Assembly: GCF_000518265.1 (NCBI RefSeq)
Contig: NZ_KI912410.1
Span: forward strand, 662,774-726,773
DNA length: 64,000 nt
Source of the DNA: Actinomadura oligospora ATCC 43269
Lineage (GTDB): Bacteria > Actinomycetota > Actinomycetes > Streptosporangiales > Streptosporangiaceae
Reading direction: 5' to 3'
Positions 34,723 to 42,280 of the stretch are shown here, one piece after another; the first letter of the stretch is position 1; each line of letters begins with the position of its first letter. A program made the translations under genes and the position numbers. Under the pieces are notes generated by a model. That model made no database searches, was not told the DNA's origin, and saw nothing but the letters and a program-made list of their open reading frames with translations.

Positions 34723-35922
34723 GTGGGCCGTCCGACGCAGCCCGGCGGGGCCGGTTCGGGGCGTCCCCCGACCACGTCCGACCGCCGGCCGCCTCCCGAG
34801 GAGGAACCCTGGCCGCCCGGAGAGGGCGCCTGGCCCCCTGAGCAGAGGGAGGGCCACCCCTCCGACCCCCGGAGCCTGCCGCCCGAGGCGCGGAACGAGC
34901 CCCCCGAGGAGCAGACCTGGGCCCCGGAGGAGCGGACCTGGGCGTCCGAGGAGCAGAGCTGGCCTCCCCAGGAGAGCGCCTGGCCGTCCGAGGAGCGCAC
35001 CTGGCCCTCCCAGGAGCCCGGCAGACTCTCCGAGGAGCGCGGCTGGTCCTTCGGGGAGTTCGACGAGGAGTACGCGGCTCCCGGCCGTTCCGGGGCGCTC
35101 GGGGACGTCCCGCCGGGCCATGGCGGGGGCGGGCTGACGCGCGGGGAGGAGCAGTTCCGGCGGGTCTACTCGGCGCCCGAGTCGCCGAAGGCGGAGCGCC
35201 GCCCGCGGCTGCTGATGGTGCTGGTGGCGGTCGTGTCGTTCGCTGTGGCGGCGGGGGTCGTCTTCCTGCTCGCGCCGTCCGGAGGGGGCGGCGGCGAGCC
35301 GAAAGCCGGGCCGACCGAAACGAGCCCGCGGGCCCCGGCCGGAACCGGCGGGCAGCCGTCCTCGGCTCCGCCGAAGGCGTCCACGCCGCCGAAGAGCCCG
35401 TCCAGGACGGCTCAGCCGACCGCTAAGCCGTTCACGGCGCTGGCCCTTCCGGACGCCTGCGGGACGGTCTCCGGGGCCGTCCTGAACCGGGTGGCGCCCG
35501 GGGCGAGCAAGCAGGCCAACTCCAACAACACCCTCGCGACCTGCACTTTCACCTCCAAGGCGCCGTTCCGCTGGCTGCTGGTCGAGATGTACCTCTACCC
35601 GACCGGAAACCTCCCGGACGCCGTCGGCGACGCCCGGCGGAACTACGACGCCCGCTGGACGCAGGCCCACAGCGCCCCGCTGGCGCGCACGTTCGCTCTC
35701 GAACAGGTGTCCGGCCTGGGGGACGAGGCGTTCCGCAGTTTCAAGGAGGACAAGGGCCAGCCGCTCGTTGTGGGAGAAGTCACCGCACGCCGTGGCAACG
35801 TGGTGATCAGGGTTGGTTACAGTCGGCAGCTGCCATCCGGGACCAAGCCGGAGTCAGTGCAGCAAAGCGCCCTGACCAATGCGACCGACGCCGCGCGGGA
35901 AGTGCTGGATGCACTGCGCTAA
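34723..35922 (+). CDS. Single-pass membrane protein with WPPEE-type repeats and a DUF3558-like outer domain
   Basis: 399 residues. The cytosolic part (1-160) is rich in Pro, Glu and Trp with repeats such as WPPGEGAWPPEQ, TWAPEERTWASEE and SWPPQESAWPSEE. One membrane helix (about 168-190, LLMVLVAVVSFAVAAGVVFLL) is followed by a Pro/Ser/Thr linker and an extracellular domain (about 240-399) with two cysteines (DACGTVS, ATCTFTS) resembling DUF3558. The GTG at 34723 has GAGGAG; the earlier frame start lacks one. Function unknown; the domain type suggests an envelope sensor or binding protein. Confidence 0.8.
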   Translation: MGRPTQPGGAGSGRPPTTSDRRPPPEEEPWPPGEGAWPPEQREGHPSDPRSLPPEARNEPPEEQTWAPEERTWASEEQSWPPQESAWPSEERTWPSQEPGRLSEERGWSFGEFDEEYAAPGRSGALGDVPPGHGGGGLTRGEEQFRRVYSAPESPKAERRPRLLMVLVAVVSFAVAAGVVFLLAPSGGGGGEPKAGPTETSPRAPAGTGGQPSSAPPKASTPPKSPSRTAQPTAKPFTALALPDACGTVSGAVLNRVAPGASKQANSNNTLATCTFTSKAPFRWLLVEMYLYPTGNLPDAVGDARRNYDARWTQAHSAPLARTFALEQVSGLGDEAFRSFKEDKGQPLVVGEVTARRGNVVIRVGYSRQLPSGTKPESVQQSALTNATDAAREVLDALR

Positions 35923-36129
35923 ACCATTTCTGGCCTGAATCGGCCGGATCATGTCGTGCTCTCAGTCAGAGACTTCTAGGGTGGGGCGGTAAAGGGGAGG
36001 GTCACGTCGGCCGGGAGTGCCGTCCGGCGTGGTAGAGCCTGGGGAGGAGGAGGTTGAAGCCCGTGGCCGTGAAGCCGCAAGGCGTGTCCTGGGTGTAGGC
36101 CCGGACACCGAACGTCAAGACTCCGCGAG

Positions 36130-36161
36130 GGGCCGTGGAACGGAACGCCGTTCCACGGCCC
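36130..36161. terminator. Perfect 14-bp hairpin
   Basis: GGGCCGTGGAACGG (36130-36143), AACG, CCGTTCCACGGCCC (36148-36161). It lies about 200 bases after the DUF3558-like gene, inside a 450-base stretch without a convincing gene (35923-36375). It has no T-run on either strand and could be a terminator or a stable RNA element. Confidence 0.6.
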
Positions 36162-36254
36162 GCTTCCGTATTCGCGGTGAATTGGGTGGACGGTCCGCAA
36201 TGACCCGACCGCGAAGCCTGTTCGGTATCGCTCGCTCATCGGCTAATCTCGCCT

Positions 36255-36310
36255 GTGACGAACCAGTGACGATGCAACGAGTGACGAAGCGACGACTGAC
36301 GAAGCAACGA
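36255..36310. repeat. 15-base tandem repeats upstream of the phosphopantetheinyl transferase
   Basis: An 11-base partial copy (GTGACGAACCA) is followed by three head-to-tail 15-base units: GTGACGATGCAACGA, GTGACGAAGCGACGA, CTGACGAAGCAACGA. They end 65 bases before the PPTase start and may bind a regulator. Confidence 0.8.
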
Positions 36311-36375
36311 CGAGCCTGTGGCCCCGCAGTACGACCGAGCCGCGTGACCAGAAGCGGCAGCGAATGGAGGTGTCG

Positions 36376-37056
36376 GTGGACCCGGTGACCGTCTGGTGGG
36401 CCGAACGCACCGCCGCGACCCCCGCCCTGACCGCCGTCCTCGACCCGACCGAGCGGGCCCGCCGCGAGCGCTACCTGCGCGACGCCGACGCCGACCGGTT
36501 CACCCTCGGCGTGGCCCTCACCCGGTTCGCGCTGGGCGGGCTTCTGGGCCTGCCGCCCGAGCGGGTGGAGATCGACCGCTCCTGCGACGACTGCGACAAG
36601 CCGCACGGCCGCCCGCGCGTGAAGGGCCGTCCGGACGCGCCTCAGGTGTCGGTCTCCCACTCGGGCGACCGCATCGGGGTCGCCGTCTCGTCCCACGGGC
36701 CGCTCGGCCTGGACGTCGAGGAGTCCCGGAAGGTCAGCGACGACATCGCCCGGCACGTCCTCGCCACCGGTGAGACGGCGGCGACGACGGCCGAGCTGCT
36801 CGTCTACTGGACGCGCAAGGAGGCCCTCCTCAAGGCCACCGGCGAGGGCCTGCGCGTCCCGATGCCGCACCTGCGCACCTCGCACGCGCACGAGGAGCCC
36901 CGCCTGCTCGCCTGGACCGGACGTGACGACCACCCCGGCCGGTTCGTCCTCCACGAACTCGCGCCCGGCCCCGGCTACTCCGCCCACCTGGCCCTGCTCG
37001 ACCACCCCGGCGGCGTCGAGGTCCGGCAGCGCCCGTCCACCGACCTCCTGCCTTAG
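36376..37056 (+). CDS. 4'-phosphopantetheinyl transferase superfamily protein
   Basis: 226 residues, Sfp/AcpT-like pseudo-dimer. The second half has the metal and CoA motifs: SVSHSGDRIGVAVS, GLDVEESR and YWTRKEALLKATGEG. The first half has RFTLGVALTRFALG. It moves phosphopantetheine from CoA to carrier proteins of fatty acid, polyketide or peptide synthases. No such synthase is in the window, so it acts in trans. The GTG at 36376 has GGAGG five bases upstream; ATG 36364 is an alternative. Confidence 0.93.
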   Translation: MDPVTVWWAERTAATPALTAVLDPTERARRERYLRDADADRFTLGVALTRFALGGLLGLPPERVEIDRSCDDCDKPHGRPRVKGRPDAPQVSVSHSGDRIGVAVSSHGPLGLDVEESRKVSDDIARHVLATGETAATTAELLVYWTRKEALLKATGEGLRVPMPHLRTSHAHEEPRLLAWTGRDDHPGRFVLHELAPGPGYSAHLALLDHPGGVEVRQRPSTDLLP

Positions 37057-37100
37057 CCCGAAGCGACCTGCCGCATCGGGCGCCGACCTGGAGACTCGTC

Positions 37101-37964
37101 CTAGCCGAGCGGTGCGGGGATGCGGGCGATGGCCCGCAGCGCGCCCGGCGCGATCCGCGACAGGGCGTGCAGGACGTGCGCCTCGGCGTTCACCGGCACG
37201 ACGGCCTTGTTCTTGACGATCGCGTGGACGATCCGCTCGGCGACCTTCTCCGGCGGGTAGTTCCGCATCTGCAGCAGCTTCTCGGCGCGGGCGCGCATGC
37301 GCTCCTGGCCCGCCGCGTCCACGCCGACGATGGTGCCGTGCCGCATGATGCCGGTCTTGCTGAACCCCGGGCAGACGGCGGTGACGCCGATGCGGTGCCC
37401 GGCGAGTTCGGCGCGCAGGCACTCGCTCAGCATCAGCACGGCCGCCTTCGTCGTGCAGTACGCGGGCAGGGCGCGGGACGGCGCGAACGCGGCGGCGGAC
37501 GCGATGTTGACGATGTGGCCGCCGTAGTTGGGCTTGTCCGGCTTGTTGGGGAGCGCCCGGCCGCGCTCGACCATCTGCCCGGCGAACAGGCGGGAGCCGT
37601 GGATGACGCCCCACAGGTTCACGCCGAGGATGCGCTCCCAGTCGTCCACGCCGGTGTCGAGGAGCGGGCCGGAGACGGCGATGCCCGCGTTGTTGACGAC
37701 GATGTCGGGGACGCGGTGGTCCTCCCGGACGGCGGCGGCGAACTCCTCCATGGCGGCGGCGTCCGACACGTCCACCTGGTAGGCCGCGCCGACCGCGCCG
37801 AGGGCCTTGGTGAGGACGACGGTCCGTTCGGCCGCCGCCAGGTCGATGTCGGCGGCGATCACGGTCGCGCCGCGCTCGGCGAGCGCGAGCGCGGTGGCCC
37901 GTCCGAAACCGCCGCCTGCTCCCGTGACGACGGCGAGTGCTCCGTCGAAGAGCGCCAGGGACAT
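37101..37964 (-). CDS. SDR family NAD(P)-dependent oxidoreductase
   Basis: 287 residues. TGAGGGFGRATA (about 14-25), VNNAGIA, the IASAAAF...YCTTK catalytic set and a C-terminal part that is longer than in short SDRs. Sequence features resemble the SDR group with a C-terminal basic tail that often acts on lipids or xenobiotics. The ATG at 37964 has GGAGG. It lies 101 bases downstream of the diiron protein gene on the same strand, so the two may share a transcript. Confidence 0.9.
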   Translation of the reverse strand: MSLALFDGALAVVTGAGGGFGRATALALAERGATVIAADIDLAAAERTVVLTKALGAVGAAYQVDVSDAAAMEEFAAAVREDHRVPDIVVNNAGIAVSGPLLDTGVDDWERILGVNLWGVIHGSRLFAGQMVERGRALPNKPDKPNYGGHIVNIASAAAFAPSRALPAYCTTKAAVLMLSECLRAELAGHRIGVTAVCPGFSKTGIMRHGTIVGVDAAGQERMRARAEKLLQMRNYPPEKVAERIVHAIVKNKAVVPVNAEAHVLHALSRIAPGALRAIARIPAPLG

Positions 37965-38065
37965 TGCTGACCTCCGTGGGTGGGGTGCGCCCAAACCTAC
38001 TCAGGTCACCGCCGCCGCGCGATCAACGCAGCTCAGCGCATCCCACCCGGAGACCTACCCTCTGG

Positions 38066-39172
38066 TCAGCGGGCGGCCTCGGCCTCGATGACCGCGTCCA
38101 CCTCGGCCTTGCGCCCGGCCTCCTCGGCGGCGAACCGCTCGGCGTCGAGCCTGTCGGCGAGCTCCTCGTCGTCGCGCATGAGGGCGTCCAGGTCGGAGCG
38201 GGACGCGTCCAGGACGCCCATCTCCTCGAAGGTCGCCTGGATGCGCGGGCTCCACAGGCCGATGTCCTTCACGCAGGGGACGATCCGGCTGAACAGCAGC
38301 GCCTGGAACATCCGCATGTAGGGGGACTTCTCCACCAGCTCGTCGACCTCGGCGAGCGGGATGCCGAAGTTCGTCCAGATCTCCCGGCCGCGGATGCGGT
38401 CGCGCATGAGGTGGCAGCCCTCGATGACGAACTCCTCGCGCTCCTTCAGCTCGGGCGCGGACAGCTCCTTGTAGTGGTCGCGGAGCGCGAGCCGTCCGAA
38501 CGCCACGTGCCGCGCCTCGTCCTGCATGACGTAGGTGAGGACCTGCTTGGGCAGGGGCTTGGTGGTCATGTCGCGCATGACGCCGAACGCGGCGAGCGCG
38601 AGGCCCTCGATGAGGACCTGCATGCCGAGGTAGGGCATGTCCCAGCGGGAGTCGCCGAGCGTCTCGTGCAGCAGGTCCTGGAGCTTGGTGTTGATGGGGT
38701 AGACGAGGCCGATCTTCTCCTGGAGGAAGCGGGAGAAGATCTCGACGTGCCGGGCCTCGTCCATGGTCTGGGTGGCCGAGTAGAACTTGGAGTCCAGGTC
38801 GGGGACGGCCTCGACGATCCGCGCGGCGGTGAGCATCGCGCCCTGCTCGCCGTGCATGAACTGGGAGAACTGCCAGGACGAGGCGTGCCGCCGCAGCTCA
38901 CCGCGTTCGGCCTCGCCCATCCGGTCCCAGTGGCGCGTGCCGTAGATCGCCAGGGACTGGTCGGGGACGCCGAGGACGTTGTGCGGATCGACCTCCAGGT
39001 CCCAGTCGATGCGGGTGGTGGAGTCCCACTGACGGTCCTTGCCCTTCTGGTACAGGGCGAGGAGCTTGTCCCGGCCGTCGTCGTACTCCCAGGTGAACCG
39101 GGTGTCGCCGGTCATCGGCACCGCCTGGATGGACGGGTCGACGGGCGTGGTGTACAGGTCATGGGTCGACAA
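38066..39172 (-). CDS. Ferritin-like diiron oxygenase family protein
   Basis: 368 residues, mainly helical. Two metal-ligand pairs are visible: Glu in HGEQGAMLTAARI with DEARHVEIFSRFL (about 107-140), and Glu in EGLALAAFGVM with DEARHVAFGRLAL (about 195-235), the E-ExxH-E-ExxH set of non-haem diiron proteins. The layout resembles R2-like or p-aminobenzoate N-oxygenase-like proteins. The TTG at 39172 has GGGAGG six bases upstream. The gene is divergent from a TetR gene with GTAC-rich palindromes between. The substrate is unknown. Confidence 0.85.
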   Translation of the reverse strand: MSTHDLYTTPVDPSIQAVPMTGDTRFTWEYDDGRDKLLALYQKGKDRQWDSTTRIDWDLEVDPHNVLGVPDQSLAIYGTRHWDRMGEAERGELRRHASSWQFSQFMHGEQGAMLTAARIVEAVPDLDSKFYSATQTMDEARHVEIFSRFLQEKIGLVYPINTKLQDLLHETLGDSRWDMPYLGMQVLIEGLALAAFGVMRDMTTKPLPKQVLTYVMQDEARHVAFGRLALRDHYKELSAPELKEREEFVIEGCHLMRDRIRGREIWTNFGIPLAEVDELVEKSPYMRMFQALLFSRIVPCVKDIGLWSPRIQATFEEMGVLDASRSDLDALMRDDEELADRLDAERFAAEEAGRKAEVDAVIEAEAAR

Positions 39173-39207
39173 GACGGACCTCCCGACACGGGGCGGGCCG
39201 CGACGTA

Positions 39208-39239
39208 CGTACGTTGTACGTCCGGCGTACGTTGTACGT
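39208..39239. promoter_or_regulatory. Two 14-base operator copies, CGTACGTTGTACGT
   Basis: Identical copies at 39208-39221 and 39226-39239, 18 bases apart, each with the palindromic core GTAC-GTT-GTAC. They lie 36 bases before the diiron start and 53 bases before the TetR start, consistent with control of both by the TetR protein. Confidence 0.85.
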
Positions 39240-39291
39240 ACCGTGTCATGGTTCACTTACCTGAGTCAATGGCCACGAAAGCGACGAACCG

Positions 39292-39993
39292 ATGAACGAA
39301 GCGACGCCGCCCGCCGCCGCCCGGAACGCGGCGGACCCGCTCCCGGCGGACCCGCCCGCCCGCCCGGCGCTGACCCGGGACCGGATCGTCCGGGCCGCGA
39401 TCGCGCTGATCGAGGAGGACGGCGCGGACGCGCTGTCCATGCGCCGCGTCGCGACCGCGCTGGACGTCGCGGTGATGTCGCTCTACAACCACGTTCCGAA
39501 CAAGAAGGCGCTGCTGGAGGGCATCGCCGAGCACGTCGCCAACCGCATCGACCTCGCCGACGACCCGTCCGCGCCGTGGCCGGACCGGGCCCGAGCGCTC
39601 GTCCGCGCCCACCGGAAGATGGCGCACGACTTCCCGCGCAGCCTCACCGTCGTGCTGACGCACAAGGTCGACACCCCCGCCGGGCTGCGTCCCGCCGAGC
39701 GGGCCCTCGCGGTCGCCGCGGCGGCCGGGTTCGACGGCCCTACGTCGGTCCGCGCGATGCGGGCGCTGCTCGCCTACGCGGTCGGCACGCAGATGCGCGA
39801 GGTGCGCATCGCCGAGACGTTCGCGCACCTCGGCACGCCGCCCGGCGACGCCTTCGCCAGGCTCGACCCGGACGAGTTCCCGCACGTCATCGCGCTGGCG
39901 TCCGAGATGGGCGACAACGACCCCGAGGCCGACTTCGAGTTCGGCCTGGACCTGCTCATCACCGCCCTGCAACTCCGCGCGACGCGCGAGTAG
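39292..39993 (+). CDS. TetR family regulator with TetR_C_1-type domain
   Basis: 233 residues. The DNA-binding part (about 25-75) reads LTRDRIVRAAIALIEEDGADALSMRRVATALDVAVMSLYNHVPNK; landmarks are SMRRVA and SLYNHV. The C-terminal domain is the longer tetracycline-repressor type. It faces the diiron protein gene across twin palindromes and is convergent with the next TetR gene (19-base gap). It probably represses the diiron-SDR pair. Confidence 0.92.
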   Translation: MNEATPPAAARNAADPLPADPPARPALTRDRIVRAAIALIEEDGADALSMRRVATALDVAVMSLYNHVPNKKALLEGIAEHVANRIDLADDPSAPWPDRARALVRAHRKMAHDFPRSLTVVLTHKVDTPAGLRPAERALAVAAAAGFDGPTSVRAMRALLAYAVGTQMREVRIAETFAHLGTPPGDAFARLDPDEFPHVIALASEMGDNDPEADFEFGLDLLITALQLRATRE

Positions 39994-40012
39994 CCAGGCG
40001 CGGACAACGAGG

Positions 40013-40642
40013 TCAGTTCGGCATGTAGGGGGCGAGGCCCTGGCGGCAGAAGTCGGTCATGTGCCGGGCGGCGTCCTGCGCGGTGACCTCGGGGTGCCGG
40101 GTGCGCCAGAGCGCCAGGCGCTCGCAGCCGCCGATGATGATCTCGGTGTAGGCGAGGACGGTCGACTCCGGCGCCTCGGGCGCGAAGAGCCGGAGGCCGC
40201 CCGCGATGAGGGCGCTCTGCTGGCGGCGGGTGTCCTCCACGGCCTCGGCGGCGGCCTGCGGGGTGTCGCTGTCGATGGGGTGCTGCATCAGGAGCGCGAA
40301 CGTGGGCGCGTGTGCGTCGATGAACTCGAAGTAGGCGACCATGCCGCGCCACAGGACGTCCTCGGCGCTCGTGCCGTCCGCCATGGCGCGCTGGGTGACC
40401 TCGTACAGCTCGGCCTTGCTGCGCGCCATGCAGGCCTGCATGAGGCCGTCCTTGGAGCCGAAGTACTCGTAGAGCATCGGCTTGGAGACGCCGCAGCGGT
40501 CGGCGATCTCGTCCATGGACGCGGCGCGGAAGCCGCGCTCGCCGAAGACCTCCTCGGCCACGTCGAGCATCTGCCGCTCCCGCTCGGGACGGGACATGCG
40601 GCGGCGCGGGCGTGCTGTGGCACTGCTCACAGGAATCCCCAT
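40013..40642 (-). CDS. TetR/AcrR family regulator next to the monooxygenase
   Basis: 209 residues. DNA-binding motifs are MLDVAEEVFGERGFRAASMDEIA and GVSKPMLYEYFGSKDGL; a helical C-terminal domain follows. It is divergent from the flavin monooxygenase, and a pair of 14-base repeats lies between the two starts. It likely represses the monooxygenase and itself. Confidence 0.92.
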   Translation of the reverse strand: MGIPVSSATARPRRRMSRPERERQMLDVAEEVFGERGFRAASMDEIADRCGVSKPMLYEYFGSKDGLMQACMARSKAELYEVTQRAMADGTSAEDVLWRGMVAYFEFIDAHAPTFALLMQHPIDSDTPQAAAEAVEDTRRQQSALIAGGLRLFAPEAPESTVLAYTEIIIGGCERLALWRTRHPEVTAQDAARHMTDFCRQGLAPYMPN

Positions 40643-40651
40643 CTATTGGAT

Positions 40652-40679
40652 CTACCGTCAGTAACCTACCGGCGGTAAC
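40652..40679. promoter_or_regulatory. Two 14-base direct repeats between TetR and monooxygenase
   Basis: CTACCGTCAGTAAC (40652-40665) and CTACCGGCGGTAAC (40666-40679), head to tail with two differences. Each has the partial dyad TACCG-N-GTAA, and TTACTCATAGTAG continues the pattern. Good candidate operator for the TetR gene. Confidence 0.75.
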
Positions 40680-40717
40680 TTACTCATAGTAGGTCTCCGT
40701 TCGATGGGATGGGTTGA

Positions 40718-42184
40718 ATGAGCGAGCGCACCTCCCCGGCGATCGTGGTCATCGGCTCCGGCTTCGCCGGGCTGGGCATGGCGATCCGGCTCAGGCAGCA
40801 GGGCTTCCACGACTTCGTCGTGCTCGAGAAGAGCGAGGCCCTCGGCGGGACCTGGCACGACAACACCTATCCGGGCTGCGCGTGCGACGTGCCGTCCCAC
40901 ATGTACTCCTACTCGTTCGAGCTGAACCCGGGCTGGTCGCGGATGTTCGCGCCGCAGCCGGAGATCCGCGCGTACATGGAGGCGACCGCCGACAAGTACC
41001 GGGTCCGCGACCACATCCGCTTCGGCGCGTCCGTCGACTCGATGGAGTGGGACGACGCCGGCGGCCGGTGGAACGTCACGCTCGCGGACGGCGACGTGCT
41101 GCGTCCCAAGGCGATCGTGACCGGCGTCGGCGCGCTGCACATCCCGTCCTTCCCGGACCTGCCCGGCATGGAGCGCTTCCAGGGGGCGTCCTTCCACTCC
41201 GCCGAGTGGGACCACGACGTCGACCTCACCGGCAGGCGCGTCGCCGTCGTCGGGACGGGCGCGTCCGCGATCCAGTTCGTCCCGCAGGTGGCGAAGAAGG
41301 CGTCGAAGGTCGTGCTGTTCCAGCGGACGGCTCCGTGGATCCAGCCGAAGCCCGACCGTCCGATCCCCGCGCCCGTCCGGACGCTGTTCGACAAGGTCCC
41401 GGGCGCGGCCCGCGCGTTCCGCGCCGGGATCTACTGGGCGCTGGAGGCCCGCGCGGTGAGCTTCGCGGTGAGCCCGAGCCTGGCCGGGCCGATGAAGAAG
41501 CTGGCGATGAGCCACCTCAACAAGCAGGTCGCCGACCCCGAGCTGCGCGCGAAGCTCACGCCCGACTACACGATCGGCTGCAAGCGCGTCCTGCTGTCCA
41601 ACGACTACTACCCGGCGCTCACCCGCGACAATGTCGAGCTCGACACGTCCGGCGTGGCCGAGGTGCGCGAGCACTCGATCGTCACCAGGGACGGCGTGGA
41701 GCACGAGGTCGACGTCATCGTCTACGGCACCGGCTTCAAGGTGACCGACGCGCTCACCGAGATGCGCGTGACCGGACGCGACGGCGTGAAGATCCAGGAG
41801 GTCTGGGCTGAGGGCATCGAGGCGCACCACGGCACCACGGTCGAGCGGATGCCGAACTTCTTCATGCTGCTCGGCCCGAACACCGGCCTCGGCCACAACT
41901 CGGTCGTGTTCATGATCGAGGTGCAGATCGCGCACGTGCTGAGCTGCCTGCGCCTGCTCCAGGAGCGCGGCATGGACACCATCGAGCCGCGCCCCGGAGC
42001 CGTCCGCTCCTTCAACGACCGCATGCACCGCAGGCTGCGCCGAGCCGTGTGGAACGAGGGCGGCTGCCAGTCCTGGTACCTGGACGAGCACGGCGTGAAC
42101 CGGACGCTGTGGCCCGGGTTCACCTTCGAGTTCTGGGCGTCGTCCAGGAAGGCCAAGGAGGACGAGTACCTCCTCGGCCGCTGA
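40718..42184 (+). CDS. Flavin-containing monooxygenase, Baeyer-Villiger type
   Basis: 488 residues. FAD motif GSGFAGLGMA (about 12-21), GGTWHDNTYPG, the Baeyer-Villiger fingerprint FQGASFHSAEWD (about 152-163, F-G-H-W with D for the last P/D position) and the second Rossmann motif VVGTGASA. It inserts oxygen into ketones or oxidises heteroatoms with NADPH and O2. It is a short-type BVMO without extra N-terminal domain. It is probably induced when the divergent TetR releases. Its last 34 bases are duplicated downstream. Confidence 0.94.
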   Translation: MSERTSPAIVVIGSGFAGLGMAIRLRQQGFHDFVVLEKSEALGGTWHDNTYPGCACDVPSHMYSYSFELNPGWSRMFAPQPEIRAYMEATADKYRVRDHIRFGASVDSMEWDDAGGRWNVTLADGDVLRPKAIVTGVGALHIPSFPDLPGMERFQGASFHSAEWDHDVDLTGRRVAVVGTGASAIQFVPQVAKKASKVVLFQRTAPWIQPKPDRPIPAPVRTLFDKVPGAARAFRAGIYWALEARAVSFAVSPSLAGPMKKLAMSHLNKQVADPELRAKLTPDYTIGCKRVLLSNDYYPALTRDNVELDTSGVAEVREHSIVTRDGVEHEVDVIVYGTGFKVTDALTEMRVTGRDGVKIQEVWAEGIEAHHGTTVERMPNFFMLLGPNTGLGHNSVVFMIEVQIAHVLSCLRLLQERGMDTIEPRPGAVRSFNDRMHRRLRRAVWNEGGCQSWYLDEHGVNRTLWPGFTFEFWASSRKAKEDEYLLGR

Positions 42185-42238
42185 CCTGAGCCGGACGCTC
42201 AGCCGGCCAAGGAGGCGGAGTGCCTCCTTGGCCGCTGA
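42151..42238. repeat. Duplicated monooxygenase 3' end
   Basis: The 34 bases 42151-42184, ending in the stop codon, recur at 42205-42238 with 30 of 34 identical. The copy still reads AKEAECLLGR-stop in the same frame sense, but its changes make it a perfect hairpin. Confidence 0.85.
42205..42233 (+). terminator. Hairpin formed by the duplicated gene end
   Basis: GGCCAAGGAGGC (42205-42216) and GCCTCCTTGGCC (42222-42233) form a perfect 12-bp stem with a 5-base loop, 20 bases after the monooxygenase stop. No T-run. It can act for the monooxygenase and the convergent gene. Confidence 0.7.
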
Positions 42239-42248
42239 TCTCGGTCAG

Positions 42249-42280
42249 TCGCTCAGGCGCTCAGTCGCTCAGGCGCTCAG
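42249..42280. repeat. Two 16-base tandem copies at the end of the surface protein gene
   Basis: TCGCTCAGGCGCTCAG at 42249-42264 and 42265-42280; the second copy contains the stop codon of the minus-strand gene (42277-42279). Confidence 0.85.

Noticed and set aside
36255..36310. Plasmid-type iterons or replication origin
   Set aside because: Only three units, no AT-rich unwinding region and no replication protein gene.
36017..36363. Protein-coding gene before the PPTase
   Set aside because: The open frame contains the perfect hairpin and the tandem repeats and has no protein-like character.
36376..42184. Secondary-metabolite gene cluster
   Set aside because: PPTase, SDRs, diiron protein and BVMO are near each other, but there is no synthase, carrier protein or resistance set, and each has its own regulator.
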